A stretch of 64,000 nt of DNA from Heterobilharzia americana (GCA_944470555.2 OX104128.1:59713257-59777256), one strand, 5' to 3'. Positions 44,560-58,298 are shown, numbered from the stretch's first letter. The notes: generated by a model not told the origin, from the letters alone. A program made the numbers and translations.

Positions 44560-46635
44560 TGGAGAAATTTGCGCTGAGTTCTGACTTTTTTTAAAACGAT
44601 ATGATTACCTAATAAATACCCTACATTTATACTTACTAAGCACTTAGAAATTACCTATAGATATTTTATTATTCAAAGTAATAGGAATGCTACTATTATT
44701 TTACTTTCTATGTCACTTTAATAAAAAAATATATACTTGTCTGTCGTTTCATTGTCAAATATTTTCTATTCACTAATATTATGGCCTCGTGTATCATATG
44801 ATGCTGAGATGTTTCAATATTCTTGCGCATACTTTGATAATACATACATATCGAAGCAATAATCGTCAACTACATTGGTGTGTAAAATGAATATCTCAGT
44901 GCCAAAGTGTCCCTGTCTCAGTAATTGTATAGGGTGTGTAGTGTGTGCCTGTGCATATCTATGTACACATGAAAGAAATCGATGAAAGCATGTTGATAGT
45001 ATGTATCTTCATCAGTTCACTTGATTGAATGATTGATTAACCGATTACTGCTCATTGGAATGTAGACTATTGTTGTTTTATTGTGTGATTGTTGGTTTTT
45101 TTTCTCCAATAGTCAAATCACTTCTTATTTTAATGTGGTTGTAGTAATGAATTCGATTAGACTTTAAGCTTATTTCATTTTATATAAATCAGTAGTATTG
45201 AATTCAGTGATTATTAGTTCACATTAAATAAAAACAGAGTGGTTTTTACGGCACCTAGAGTTTATGTGGTTCAACTTGTTCATGTTCTCTCTTGGCGGCT
45301 TCCTTAAAATTTTGCGCTACCATCAAGTTTCCATTGTATATGTTAATGCAAATTACTCCTTTTGTAGGAATTGTAAAACTTACTCTTACTCATTCTTGAA
45401 ATGTCTCTAATCTGTCGTCATATACGCTTACACAAGGAAACAGTACGGTGGATGGCGGTGGGCTGTTGAGCGCACAATACTTCATCCTATGACAACTACA
45501 GGAATAGTGAGCATAAATTTGCAAATTTTTATGCTGATTGAATGATCTTTCATCACCAAACCTACGGGTGCTTTTGTATTCGCCCTTTTTACCCACCTCC
45601 CCATGTTATATAACACACCCACAAACTGGACGATAGCCTAACAACAACTGATTGTTGTGTATTATCATTATTGTTCAACTAAGATGGTTATTAAATTTGA
45701 AAATACCTTACAAGAAGCAAATTTGTTGAAATATCACACTGAGAACTCCATACTGTAATAAAAACTATTATCTGAGGTAGGCTGAGTATTGTCTTCTTTA
45801 AAAAATGTTAACTGACTCTCGAGATCACACATCATGTTGTCTTTTAGAAGAGACAGTGGGTTTCATGATAGGCCGAAGTAAAAAGGTGCAGTATACTGTA
45901 TTAACGCTCATTTGATTGAAATTTAACCAGAATATGAAGATTTCCCAAATCTAGTCTTAATGTCTCTACTTTAATATAACACACGATCTCATCCCATTCT
46001 GGTAGTAAAAGGGCAGTAATAAAGAAATATAAACAATGATAGTGATGTTGTATAAAAAAGGCTGAATAGGAGGGGGAAAGTAGACATGTATGTTGACTGG
46101 GGATTGGGATTTCAAAGGGAACAAGGCGTAAGAAGAGGGAGGTGATTGTATTTCCTCACGACTGTCACTCTGTTTGTGCACTGGGTTTCTCCTTCACCTC
46201 CCAATTATTTCCCCTTTATTAGTTTATTTTCCCTTTCTTGGTGTTGTTGGGGTATTTCGTACAAATAAAGTTTTGAATCATTCCATACAGAAAAGCATTG
46301 TTAAAAGCCGTAAACAGTGTGACTGAAGATCATTCAGAATACTTATTACTACGTTTTATGCTGCTATTTTTACTATTATTTCCCTACCTACTTACGTTCT
46401 TGAAGTCGTGAATCAAAGTACTCCAGATGAAATACACCATGTCACTAGCCAACTTTCTATGAACACCCAAGGGTGAAGAAATATATCTTTGCTATTAACA
46501 ATCTATAAACTGGATAGACTTCAAGAAGTGACCCAATCAAGGTTATAGGTCGTAATCGCTCTGAAACACGAACATCAGGGTGAACTATCAACATACACTA
46601 GCCAACAAAGAAATTTGGAGGTTCGTTAGGATTTG
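44560..46635. other. No recognisable feature
   Basis: AT-rich; frames at 45390-45596 and 45966-46181 (minus) show no known motif. Confidence 0.35.
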
Positions 46636-46639
46636 TTTA

Positions 46640-46860
46640 TTGTCACGAAGTGACATCATTTAAAGAAACATTAGAAAGCTGAGTGCACTGGACAGCTGTT
46701 TCTTCCTACTATGAAACTCTTCAACAGTACGCCATCTCTCCAGGGATCGAACTCACGACCTTCAGGTTCCATGGCCAGCACGCTGCCATTGACCCATTGG
46801 GTCGAAATCGAATGGTCCAAATTTTTCTCACCGGTCACGACTTCTCATCAGAGCTTCAAT
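46640..46860 (-). repeat. Type B hammerhead repeat, degenerate
   Basis: The minus-strand order of tail, hammerhead ('gcactggacagctgtttc'), tRNA-like part ('gggatcgaactcacgac') and leader is kept. Core box 1 is lost (TTGAAGA). Confidence 0.55.
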
Positions 46861-47865
46861 AAATCGTATCTTGAAAATAACAAGCTTACATAGATATATT
46901 AATGACATTTGAGCCTTCGGAATTTCGGTGACTGACGTAGATCGTATCAATTAGGTAACTAACTTTATCAATACATTGAGAAAAGTTCTGGTCTGTTGCA
47001 AGTGGAGCTCCGTGTGGAGATTTTGTTCTGACTTGGATTTCACTGTCACTTAACCAGCAAAAGTTCAAAGAAAAGTTTGACGAAATAAACTACACTCTGT
47101 ATTCTTTAATTTGTTAGGGAATTTTGTTTATCGTATTTTACCATAGTTTTTTATTCGTTGTTGGGGAATTCCCCAATTTCTAGGTGATCTTCGTCATGCA
47201 TGAAAATCATCCAGATAACTTTTGAGAATTAGTGACCCTCTGAACATTCATCAAGCTTTCATCTAAGACTTATTATCGATGTTATCTGATGGCTTTTGGC
47301 TCGGTGTTCACTGATCTTATTACTTTGTACCGTTAAGATTTTTAAAAACAGCATGAAAAACCTGTTTTAGAGCTACTTATATTTCAGCAACTTGATAGCC
47401 GATGTTGGCTTACAACCAAAAACTACATTTAAGTGGTCTTTTTACACTTTTTTCCCCACAGTAAAATGTTTTAAGTATTCTGTTTACTTTGCATGAACAT
47501 ACCAGAAGTAAAAGATGAGTGATAGATGCATTCTAATTTTTGTATGGAACATATTGGTATCACGTGAATAACTATTTTCTTACTATAACTTATTTTACTC
47601 TAATAGTTAATGAACACAGCTACCTATGGTAGCTCTAATGAGAGCGACTTTCGTCATAAGGATACGTTTTACTTTCAGATATTTAAGTTCATGTGATGCT
47701 CTGTAGCAGTAAACATATAAACTGAACTTATAAAACCTAACGATCTGACTTCATCATCTGATACCATAAATCGGTTGAGATTCATATTTTTATTGGAAGT
47801 GCACTCCACTATTATAAGTTTCAATGTACTTCAGTATCTGCCAAAATAATTCTTGAAGTATTGCA
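46861..47865. other. No recognisable feature
   Basis: AT-rich spacer; no supportable gene. Confidence 0.35.
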
Positions 47866-47869
47866 CAGC

Positions 47870-48260
47870 TAAAATAAGAGTTAAACTTGGGCAATATGGC
47901 AGAATGCAATTAGATTTTAGTTGATTTGTTAAATGTCACACAGTAAAGTAATATTATTTACTACATTGCTTCCCAGAGACAATGTATCATCCATATGCAT
48001 TTCAGGTAACTCCAAAACTTTGAGATATGGTTTATGCAGTGCCAATTTTCTCACCTTCTTTATGATAAAGGTATTAGAATGGTTCACATAAATGGAAGAG
48101 GTGTTCAGTTATTTTTATTGTACATATTCGGTGTTGATTCAGTAGACGAAGGTTCATTTATCAATCTCTTTCTCCATATAATTTAATTCTTAAGACTATC
48201 ACTGTGTTCCAAGCACAGAAGAACATCTTTCTAGAGTCTACAAGTCTTGAGTAAACTAAA
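47870..48260 (-). mobile_element. Penelope-like terminal-repeat fragment
   Basis: It begins 'taaacttgggcaatatgg' and continues with 'tcacacagtaaagta', 'ttcaggtaactcc' and 'ggtgttgattcag', the block order of the PLE copy at 55.56-55.86 kb. No coding part. Confidence 0.6.
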
Positions 48261-48704
48261 TTTTTCTACTATGGACAGACTGATAGTCCTAAAAACTAGG
48301 TTGGTCAGAGAAGGGGATTAATAACATGACAAAAAATATGTCTCTAAGTTGTGAAGTTACCTGTGGTGAGTATGCAAAACAAATTATATCTGAGAAGTAA
48401 TACACTAGATAACACTTTCATTCTCTGATACATCTAGAAAATCAGCTAGAATGATATTGCATACCTATTGTTTTTATCATTGAAACTTAAATGTAAATAT
48501 TTTGTAGGTGATGCTCACTTCTTTTAGATCCAGTTTGTATACCCAGTTTATTTTAATCAGTACTTCCGTCTCTATCAAGTGACATTGAACCAAGGTATAA
48601 GAAGCAACAGTATGTAGTTTTATTACACTGAATAATTTAAACTGGCTATAATTTGACTTAAAGTTAGCAGCTAAATCGAAAATATATATCTTCACTATAA
48701 GTTT
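48261..48704. other. No recognisable feature
   Basis: AT-rich sequence with no recognised element. Confidence 0.35.
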
Positions 48705-48930
48705 TTTCAAGTTGTTATTCATCGAAGACTGACATCAGTTGGAGGAACAAAGGAAACCTGGGAGCACTGGACAGCTGTCTCGTCCCACTAGTATGGGACT
48801 CCTCAGCAGTGCACACCCACGACCCCACACCAGCAGGGATCGAACCCACGACCTTCAGGTTCCACGGCCAGCGTGTTACCATTGAGCCACTGGGTCAGAA
48901 TCCAATGCTCCATATTTCCAACTTCTGTTA
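48705..48930 (-). repeat. Type B hammerhead repeat
   Basis: A well-preserved minus-strand copy of tail, hammerhead and tRNA-like part (B box near 48842). Stems I and II are perfect, but core box 2 is GAGA, the same change as at 34.2 and 42.2 kb. Confidence 0.7.
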
Positions 48931-48984
48931 GTTTTTTACTGGATTCCTAGTTTTTGCCATTACAAATACAGGTATCAGCTTCAA

Positions 48985-49225
48985 GTTTGTATTCATCAAG
49001 GACTGATATCATTTGTAGAAACAGTGGGAATCTGAGAGGACTTGACATCTGGCTTGTCCTAGTATGGGACTCGTCAGCAGTGCGCACCCACTAACCAGCC
49101 ACACCAGGGATCGGACCTCGAACCTTCAAGATTTGTGGCCAACACGTAACCATTGGGCCACTGGGTTCGAATCTGATGGTACACATGTTTTCCTCCTTTT
49201 ATCAGTTCACGATATAGATATATTA
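48985..49225 (-). repeat. Type B hammerhead repeat, older copy
   Basis: It lies next to the 48.7 kb copy in the same orientation but is much more diverged ('tgtattcatcaaggactgat', then 'cttgtcctagtatggg'). The core is broken on both sides of stem II. Confidence 0.5.
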
Positions 49226-49790
49226 CTGACAGGTGTAACACATACGCTACTATCGGTTTACTTTTTTCGATTTATTAACCAATTTTATATTTTCACAAAA
49301 ATGAATGTAACTAGTTAGATATTAACTCTTTCACGTAAATATGTACGTTTCCGTGTACGTACACGTGGGCATCTGTCTACAATATAAAATAAAAAGTAGT
49401 ATTCAACTATATTTTCCAACTCTATTGTTGAAATAAAAACCCACTAATTATTCTAGTTTTCTTACTTCTCTCGGTCAGTATTTAAATACTGACTATAAGA
49501 TTGATGATATAAACTCTTGATAAACGTTAGCGTTGCACTCCAAATCAATTATATATAGCCAAAATGATATATTACTTTCACACTATGCTTATTTTGGCAA
49601 ATAAAACATATTTAATTGCTACAGCATAGCCGATTTTTTTTTCGATGGAAATAATTTGATTAATCTAATGTTTCATCGTATTTAAAAACAAACTTATAAC
49701 TAATCCAAAAGTAAACTTTTAACTGAGCAATATTTTCTACTGTAAAACTAAATTATACCTTCAGTAGAAATCCTTAAAAATAATGTTAAT
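49226..49790. other. AT-rich spacer
   Basis: No recognisable feature. Confidence 0.35.
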
Positions 49791-49794
49791 TTTC

Positions 49795-50160
49795 AGTTAG
49801 AATTTATCATGGAGTGACATCAGTTGGAGAAACATTGGAAATCTAAGAGCACTGGAAAGACGTTTCATCTTAGTATACGACTCCTCACATGTGCTCACCC
49901 ATGACCTCACCCCACCAGGGATCAAACACCACACATTCAGCTCCCATAACCAGCACGTTACCACTGCCCCACTGAGTCGGAATCCACTGGTCCACATCTA
50001 CAACTTCTCTCAGTTCGCGACATAACACAACCATCACTCTCTGTCATCGTTCAGTATTTGTCCTCACGTCCACCAGGTCTGCTTCACTGGTCACGAATTC
50101 CCATGGGAACTTCACGAATCATCTTTCAATAAATCCCCACAGACCCCAAAATCAAATTAA
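49795..50160 (-). repeat. Type B repeat, left half of a palindrome
   Basis: A full minus-strand unit of tail, hammerhead (GAAA kept, box 1 changed to GTGAGGA), tRNA-like part and leader, ending at about 50160 where a plus-strand unit starts. Leader to leader, the two units form a head-to-head pair. Confidence 0.65.
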
Positions 50161-50520
50161 TCTAGTGCTCACTGATGACTAGCTTCGAGAGATGATTCCT
50201 GAAGTTCCAATGAGAAGTAGTGACTGGTAGAGCAAACCTAGTGTCGGTGAGGACGAGTACTCAACGATGACATTGGGTTATGGTCATGCTGTTGTATTCG
50301 GACGGAGTGTCTCAATGCTATTGTGCTGACCATAGAACCTGAATGTGTTGGATTCGATCCCTGGTGGGGTGAGGTCATGGATGGGAATTGCTGAGGAGTC
50401 CCATACTATGACGAAACATCTGTCCAGTGCTGCTAGTTTCCAATTTTCTTCCAACTGATGTCAGTCCATGAAAAATTCTAACCTAAAGTAAATTAATAAA
50501 TCTCCACAAACCTCCAGATA
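50160..50520 (+). repeat. Type B repeat, right half of a palindrome
   Basis: A plus-strand unit of leader, tRNA-like part (B box GGATTCGATCC near 50350), hammerhead and tail. The hammerhead core is intact: CTGAGGA (50391-50397), GAAA (50413-50416), GTC (50422-50424). Stem II has only three pairs and stem I one mismatch and one wobble, so it may fold weakly. Confidence 0.65.
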
Positions 50521-50850
50521 TAATAATGTTTATTATTGATTTTTGTTTATACAAAGGAGTACACAAATACTGATATCTTAAATCTAGGGCAACAGTCGAA
50601 TAGATTTCAAGCCGAAACTGTATGTGATGATTGCTTGATTTTTCTCCGTCCAGCTATTACAAAGTTGATCATGAATGTTTCGTCATTACGTTATATATCT
50701 GTACTTTATGGAGAAATTTTAATTTGAGATAAAAATTTGACTGGAAAACTTCTCCATCGTAAAAGTCATAGATATGGAAGTGTAGAATAGTGTTCTGAAT
50801 AAGTGTACATCTTTGAACATTCATTGTTTATTGATACTTATAATTCCCCG
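50521..50850. other. No recognisable feature
   Basis: An AT-rich stretch with an open frame (50536-50727) that lacks recognisable motifs. Confidence 0.3.
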
Positions 50851-50854
50851 TTGT

Positions 50855-51085
50855 TATATAGGATTGAATTGGTTGACTTTTATTGGTAGATGGACTCTTA
50901 TGTGGATGCCTCGATACTGCCTAGATATTCATTCTACTGTAATCTATTTGATGACTAGCAGTGGAATTCTGGACATGCGTTTCATCGAAATTGAGACTGG
51001 TCAGCTGAGATGCAGTTACATCAAGCTGATGAATCTCAGATAGGAAGAAACGCTCTTTGAATTCAACTGCTAGCCATCAAATAGA
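50855..51085. repeat. Two SMα-like repeats, head to head
   Basis: From 50990 leftward (minus) there is a hammerhead with CTGACCA, GAAA and GTC, then the tail ('ttggttgacttttattgg'). From about 51020 rightward (plus) there is CTGATGA (51028-51034) and GAAA (51048-51051), but the cleavage triplet is lost. The two truncated copies meet near 51010, with both tRNA-like heads missing. Confidence 0.6.
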
Positions 51086-51299
51086 CTACTAATAGAATTT
51101 GCTTAATGTTAGACTACACTAGAGGAGCAAAATCTAATTGTACATCCTTCCTATCCACTGGGTGTTTTTTAAATTAGCTAAACGGATTACTTTTAAATTT
51201 TCTTGATAAGATCATTCCAGTAGGAATTACTCTTCAATCATAGTACAGATAAGTTTCAAATCATATTTTCTTTTTTCTTTAACATTGAACACTTTTTCT

Positions 51300-51475
51300 T
51301 ATGTTGTTGCTCAATGGTCTAGTGGATTACACTCTGACGTTTGAAATGATCGGTGACGGTTACAAGTCTTAGTATAAACTACATCATTCGCTGGGTGGAA
51401 CGTATATCCAGCTGACTTGTTCTAAGTAGAACAAAACATATATTGTGGATTTCATTACAAGCCATTATTCATCAT
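51300..51475 (+). repeat. SMα-like hammerhead repeat
   Basis: Plus-strand head with A box TGGTCTAGTGG (near 51315) and a hammerhead with stem II GTTC/GAAC but core boxes CTGACTT and AAAA; inactive. Confidence 0.55.
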
Positions 51476-51760
51476 TATTATTTAACATTTTTATTATTTG
51501 TACAAGCTTCTTTTGTTTCAGTTTTCCAAGAAATTGTTGAGAACAGATTCTGTGAATATTCTGTAGTGAATAATGCATGCTATTCCTCTTATTGACTGAT
51601 TGCATATATCAACTCATATTATTTTCTGCTAGATTAAAAATATCCACCCTTTTCTCTTGACATCAATACAAATAATATTCAGCATCTTCATAGAAAACAC
51701 TTAGTTCATTAGAATGTAGAGAAAGTAATTGAACCTCGAGTATTCACAATAATCATTTTC
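51476..51760. other. No recognisable feature
   Basis: AT-rich spacer. Confidence 0.35.
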
Positions 51761-51764
51761 ATAC

Positions 51765-52132
51765 AATATTATTATTGTTGTTATTTGTCCTTTGGGTTCC
51801 TAGTGGAACATACGGCTTCAGTAGCATGTCTCCATTACACTCTCTTCTCTGCAATCTTTTCAACCTGGCTTCACGACAACCCACAACCTCTCATTTCTTC
51901 CTCACATCATCTCCTCCATATCACTCTCACCTCGGACGCCCAACTCGTCGTTTCCCATCTGGGTTCCACTCGATTGTCTGGCCTGTCGCGTGATGTCCCC
52001 AAAATGGTCTTCTCAATGTATGCTCAATCCATCTCCATTTCCTTCTGCATATTTGTTGAGCGATAGGTTCTTGGTTGGTTCGTTGACAGCCAGCCGGAGT
52101 GAGTTCCTTGTCGCTTATTCTTTCTGGCCATC
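51765..52132 (-). pseudogene. RTE/SR2-like 3' fragment
   Basis: Minus strand. The ATT-rich tail (51767-51787) is followed by the 3' coding end of the RTE protein, truncated at the block for ISNKELW near 52130. Short, with stops. Confidence 0.85.
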
Positions 52133-52928
52133 ATTTTCATACATACTAACTAATTGATTGTAAAAAATTCTGCCTATTTCTATTTTCAATTCAGAAAATA
52201 ATTAAAAGAGTGCTACAAGGTAACAGTGAATCAGAACAACAGCTACTCTAGAATTAAAGGTGTTGTCCAGCTGATGGTCTGCTCTGCTAAGTTAGTTTGT
52301 AACTTGCTGATAGTCTTAGAATTCATATTTTATTACAAGATTTTTTTCATAGCAACTTCACAGAAAGCATTCTTATCAACAGTTTACTGTTTTTAAAATT
52401 ATTATTCCCTTGAGTAATAAAGGTATTAGGTTTTGGAGAAATCAGTTTGCCTGCGGTATGTATTTGACGATAGAATGTGAGTCTACGGCTTGTATAATGC
52501 GCGTATCCTTCTTGACTCGCATTCAGTTTTGATCAATTCTTCTTAGTATTACAGTCTTCCTGTACACGTTTTATTGAATTCATTATCATTCACTTTTGTT
52601 TTTGAGCTTTCTTATAAATTTCTCTTACTTGAGCAGATTTGCCTGTATGTAAAGTTCCGTGTCGAACCGTCTACCTGTCTTAAAGAGAACACTGAACCCT
52701 GGGCATTATGCGTACATACGTGTTTAGGAATAATGTTTCAATGAATGCGTTTTGAGAAAACCTATACACTTCCAAAATTTATTGATTTCTTGCTCATCCT
52801 TTTTGGTGAAAATTTACTCAATAATCGGTCTATGAATAAAACCTTGTAGTTATACAATTTCAATTTCAGAATATACATGAGGACCACGTATTTTAACACC
52901 GCGTAGGTTTGGATAAATAAAAGCCGAA
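52133..52928. other. No recognisable feature
   Basis: AT-rich spacer with no supportable gene or repeat. Confidence 0.35.
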
Positions 52929-52930
52929 GA

Positions 52931-54400
<1,470 letters not shown>

Positions 54401-54484
54401 TGACCAAGCGTTACTCTTACACTCTTTACCTTGATAGTTATAATTTTACGCTGCTATACAGGGCCGGACTGATGCCTGTTGCAC
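54401..54484. repeat. SMα-like tail piece
   Basis: The phrase 'gctatacagggccggactg' at 54454-54472 resembles the reverse of the SMα tail end. Too short for more. Confidence 0.3.
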
Positions 54485-54650
54485 AAACGGTGGTTCTCAT
54501 ACCTCAGTGGCCTAGTGCATAACGCTTTGGCGTTTGGAGCGATGGTTACTGAGTTCGAGTCCCAGTCGGGTGCGGATACATTCAGCCGTTGAGTCCCAGG
54601 TAGGACTAGATGCACATCCTGGGTCCCACTGCTAGTCATCAAGATGAGTC
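54485..54650 (+). repeat. SMα-like hammerhead repeat
   Basis: Plus strand. A box TGGCCTAGTGC (near 54507) and B box AGTTCGAGTCCC (near 54551), then a hammerhead with box 1 CCGTTGA and box 2 TAGA, both disabled, and a 3' end 'ctgctagtcatcaagatgag'. Confidence 0.65.
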
Positions 54651-55340
54651 TTACATTCTTCAGTTATCCAAGACAAGTTATAATGAAGTGATTGGTTACT
54701 TAACCAAAACATTTCGACTAAGAAAGCACTGAAAGTCACTCAGTAAAAGAGCTATGGGTTCAATAGTACTCGACTTGAGAATATCAACCAATAACGACAC
54801 ATTGGGGAAAGGCAAATGATATAAGTTGTGTCGAAATTCATTCAGAAGACTAACCGTCGGACAAAAGATTGAATGAATTGTCTTGTACATAGTTTCGTTT
54901 ATATTCCAGTATTTAACTGAAAAATTGAGAAAGTTTTCCATTCTACTTTAAACGATAAGTTGGCTAAAGTTTTACCTCAAGCTTTTAGTTCAGTTGTGTC
55001 ACTAATAGTAACCAAAGAGAACTTAATAAGTGTTCTGCTCTTCGAAGCAGAAATAAATAAATATTTATGTCCTTCCTATCGGTTTCCTCTTTTTTCTAAA
55101 GTGAAAATCCGAAAGGGTAATGACTATCTAGTCTATGGAGTTTTCTGAGTACATAAGTAGTATGCATTTATCTGCGTAATTATTTGTTAGAGATTAAGTC
55201 ATCTATAACATTTGGGCTTACTTAGCAACAGAAAATTATTTTATGCACTTCTCTTAACGAAATTAACTTTCTGAAACTGATTTATGAATTCCAATAACGG
55301 TTATTATATTCATTTCGCAGTTCTGTGCGTATGTGTTTGC
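54651..55340. other. No recognisable feature
   Basis: AT-rich spacer; frames at 54696-54941 (minus) and 54960-55148 (plus) have no known motif. Confidence 0.35.
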
Positions 55341-55349
55341 GAGGTGGGG

Positions 55350-55480
55350 GCGTGGGTTGCGATTCACTGGTTAAGGGAGTTAACTTTCAATCAGTGGTCT
55401 GCAGGTTCGAACCCTAACCCACCTACAAAAGTCCGGGCAGTCAGGTAGCATTATTCCCTCTTACACAATAGGTGTGGCTC
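55350..55480 (+). repeat. tRNA-like SINE head, different family
   Basis: A B-box-like GGTTCGAACCC near 55404, a possible A-box region 'attcactggttaagggag', and flanks gtgggtt and aacccac that could pair. The T-arm is not compatible with that acceptor in a real tRNA, so this is a tRNA-derived repeat and not a tRNA gene. The following 'tccgggcagtcaggtagc' is not shared with the hammerhead repeats. Confidence 0.4.
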
Positions 55481-55559
55481 ACTGCTTACTGCCGGAGTGT
55501 GCGCAATATTTCTAACTGCATAATCTGATACGTCAAAATAACAGTAAAAACAGAGTAAT

Positions 55560-56390
55560 ATTCATTAATATAAGTATAAAACTTGGGCACTGGTTGATTG
55601 TAATTCCATTTTAGTCTGTTTATTAGAAATATCACACAGTGAAGCAGCAGCATTTACTGGATAACGTTTCGGACACAATTTATTGTCCACACTCATATCA
55701 GGTAACTCCACAACTTCAAGACAGTTTTTATATATTCCTAGTTTTCTCTCATTCTCTGTGATGACAAGGGGAGTAGAATTTCCCATATATCTGGGACAGG
55801 CGCAGAGTTATTCCTGTTACTGAATGTGTTTGGTGTTGATTCGATAAACAAAGATTCGGTTATCAATCTCTCCCTCCACCTAAGTTAGTTTTCAACACTG
55901 TCGCCCTATCCCACCCTACTGTGTGATTGTGTGTGATCGCATGCAGAGCTGTAGCCGAGTTTTTCTCTAGACTTCTTATCTTATTAGGATCTACTAATCT
56001 TGATTTAGCTAAGTTTTTGTGCTCTGTTATTCTAATCGACCCTGATTGACTGCTTTGACCTATTATTTCGCTTGTTTCTAAGTGAGTTTGTTGGTTTGAA
56101 TGCCACTTTAATCCCAGCCTTATTGAGAATTCTTCGTAGTGCTTCTGAGGTGCCTTCCTTGTATGGTAACACAGCAGAGGCTTTGAATTCTCTCTTAACC
56201 CTGTCGCTATTATTGCCATTAGTAGTGGGATTATTATTAATAACACCTATATTACTACTACTACTACCACTGCTAATATTTTTCTTTCGATTTCTTATGA
56301 ATTTATTTATAAATTTTGGTGGGTAATTATTGAGACGTAAGGTATTCTTGATGTGTCTAATTTCTTGTCACAGATTTTCCAATCTACTAG
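55560..56390 (-). mobile_element. Penelope-like element, 3' part
   Basis: On the minus strand the C-terminal region reads LTSRLENL-stop-QEIRHIKN, LRLNNYPPKFINKFIRNRKK (56390-56285), then the nuclease GQSSQSGSIRITEHKNLAKS, RSLEKNSATALHAITHNHTV (56090-55930), and the terminal-repeat block down to 55560. The HNHTVGW block is the usual PLE nuclease end. Frameshifts and stops are present. Confidence 0.75.
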
Positions 56391-56394
56391 TAAG

Positions 56395-56640
56395 GTTCTT
56401 GGCACATATAAATTCAGTAGTAAATGCAACCCAATTTACCTGTGACTTAGAAAGTGAAGAAGGTGAGTTAGCAGTGTTGGATTGCAAGACTAAACGAATA
56501 CAAGAAGGGAATCTGGAGACTAGTGTCTATAGGAAACCTACCCATTCGAATCGCTACTTAGACTTCCAATCATCCCACCCCATTTCAGTTAAAGTAGGCC
56601 TAGTTAAAGGCTTAAGTGGTAGAGCGAAAAAGTACTGAGC
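56395..56640 (+). pseudogene. PLE reverse transcriptase segment, inverted relative to its 3' part
   Basis: The plus strand reads FLAHINSVVNATQFTCDLES, EEGELAVLDCKTKRIQEGNL, ETSVYRKPTHSNRYLDFQSS and HPISVKVGLVKGLSGRAKKY. It is the segment that normally lies just upstream, and in the same sense, of the LTSRLENL block, but here it points away from it. Its open frame is unbroken for over 80 codons. Confidence 0.8.
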
Positions 56641-56812
56641 ACTGCTGGTCAGCTCCTTTCTGTTGGCCAGGAAACAAATGATATAAAATGTAGAAAGTCA
56701 AGCCATTGCCTATTACACTTTAGTAGTCAGCTTTCATATTGACTGATGAAAGTAATTTATTTAGAAAGACAAATGACTTGAAATAATGAACTAACAGTGA
56801 ATAAGCGAACTA
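56641..56812. other. No recognisable feature
   Basis: Short spacer to the right of the inverted PLE segment. Confidence 0.3.
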
Positions 56813-56814
56813 CT

Positions 56815-57000
56815 TGACGACTAGCACTGGAGTCCAAGGCGCGCAGTTCGTCCCATTTAGGACTCCTCAGCTGGATGTACCTGCAGCCCAACAAGGTATC
56901 ACTGTGCCACTGCAACTCCAATTCAGTACTTATTGACTCAAACGTCAAGGGGTTGTCAACTAGGCCACTGGGGTACAAACACGTTAAAATATAACGAGTT
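56815..57000 (-). repeat. SMα-like hammerhead repeat
   Basis: Minus strand. Core box 1 CTGAGGA and stem II GTCC/GGAC are intact, but box 2 is GAAC and the triplet is GCC; the A-U pair next to the cleavage site has become C-C. Inactive by that change. The tRNA-like head is recognisable by the reverse of 'actaggccactggg'. Confidence 0.6.
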
Positions 57001-58298
57001 GTCGGACAGTAAACAGTAATCCACCCAGTAGCCCATCCATCAACGGAGTTCAAGCAATTCTGCCTAGTGTACCAAAGGGAGATTAAAAGCTTCAGAGAAT
57101 TAATAAACACATATTGTGTGTTCGAGGCTAAAGGGAACCATTGGAAGAACATGATCATAATGTATCTGTAATATATATGTCTGCCGTTTGTTTGACTCTG
57201 ATCATCTTAACTTCAGACGATCAGAAACTACCTCAAAGATCACATACCAATCGTTCTATCAAACGGTTTTCCTTGTTAGCTTAACAGATACCTGTAGAAT
57301 AACTAACTCTTCATAGTACTCAGTACTTTTCTAACGGATTCGTCGTTTTTCTACCTTTTTACCAAGAAAAATATCTAGAACTTCATCATTCAGAAAAGTG
57401 TATAGACTAATGTCACAGCTGGAACACAATATTTCTTAAAACGTGGCTGACAGAACGTATTTTCACTGAGGCACTCTTACTCAATTGTGAAGTGTTGCTT
57501 ACTTGCGTTTCCAAGTTTTGGTACTTTGTCTAGTTGTAATCAGCTGCTTTTCTAACTCTTCCAATGAGTCTGTTACAATAATAGCTTTTTACCGTTTTTA
57601 ATGAATAGAAGAAATAGGAACACTCCTTACTATTTGCACTACTGAGATACAGGTTACCAAGACTAGATCTATAATTTCCTATCCACTTTCATAATATGCC
57701 CATTACAATTTTTACTCCTCTTTTCACCATGACGTTTTGACTGAGAAAACAGTTTAGATTAGTAGCTCGATTCTATGGCAGCATCATGCTGAAAATATAA
57801 CTTGTGTACCTGGGACGAAAAAGACGTTATCTATGTCATTCAGAGATGAATGGTCAGCAGCTACTTATTTTCTATTTCAGTTTGATGATGCATTTCTTCC
57901 TTTGTATTTAGCACTATTAATTAGATGTATCTCTTATTGTTATGATAATTGTTGAAAGAAAAAGACAGGTGTGAAATACATACATGTACATGCAATTGTG
58001 GCGAATATTTTCAGCTCAGAGTGACGATGTTCAAAATGAATTGTTTGGTAAGCTTGGGATTCAGTTGGCAAACATTTCAATGTCATGTTAGCCATCGTTA
58101 TCAGTGGCTAACAACTTCACTTCATACATGCGTATGTGCATGTAAAAATAAAATGATCAAATTATTTAAAATCGTAATAATGTTTAGAGGTTTTATTCCC
58201 TGAAGAATCTGCATATATAAAGTGGTGGAACACAAAACTGTCTTGATTTTCAACAGAGTTAACATCTGTCTAATTGATACACTTGTCATCTTTTTGTA
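57001..58298. other. No clear feature; possible tiny exon
   Basis: Mostly AT-rich. At 58012-58046 a tattttcag acceptor and a gtaagc donor bracket a 34-36 base segment that could be a micro-exon in phase with the frame at 58300. This rests on splice-like signals alone. Confidence 0.25.

Noticed and set aside
55350..55480. A real tRNA gene
   Set aside because: A B box and a possible seven-pair acceptor exist, but the T-arm and acceptor cannot form together at canonical spacing.
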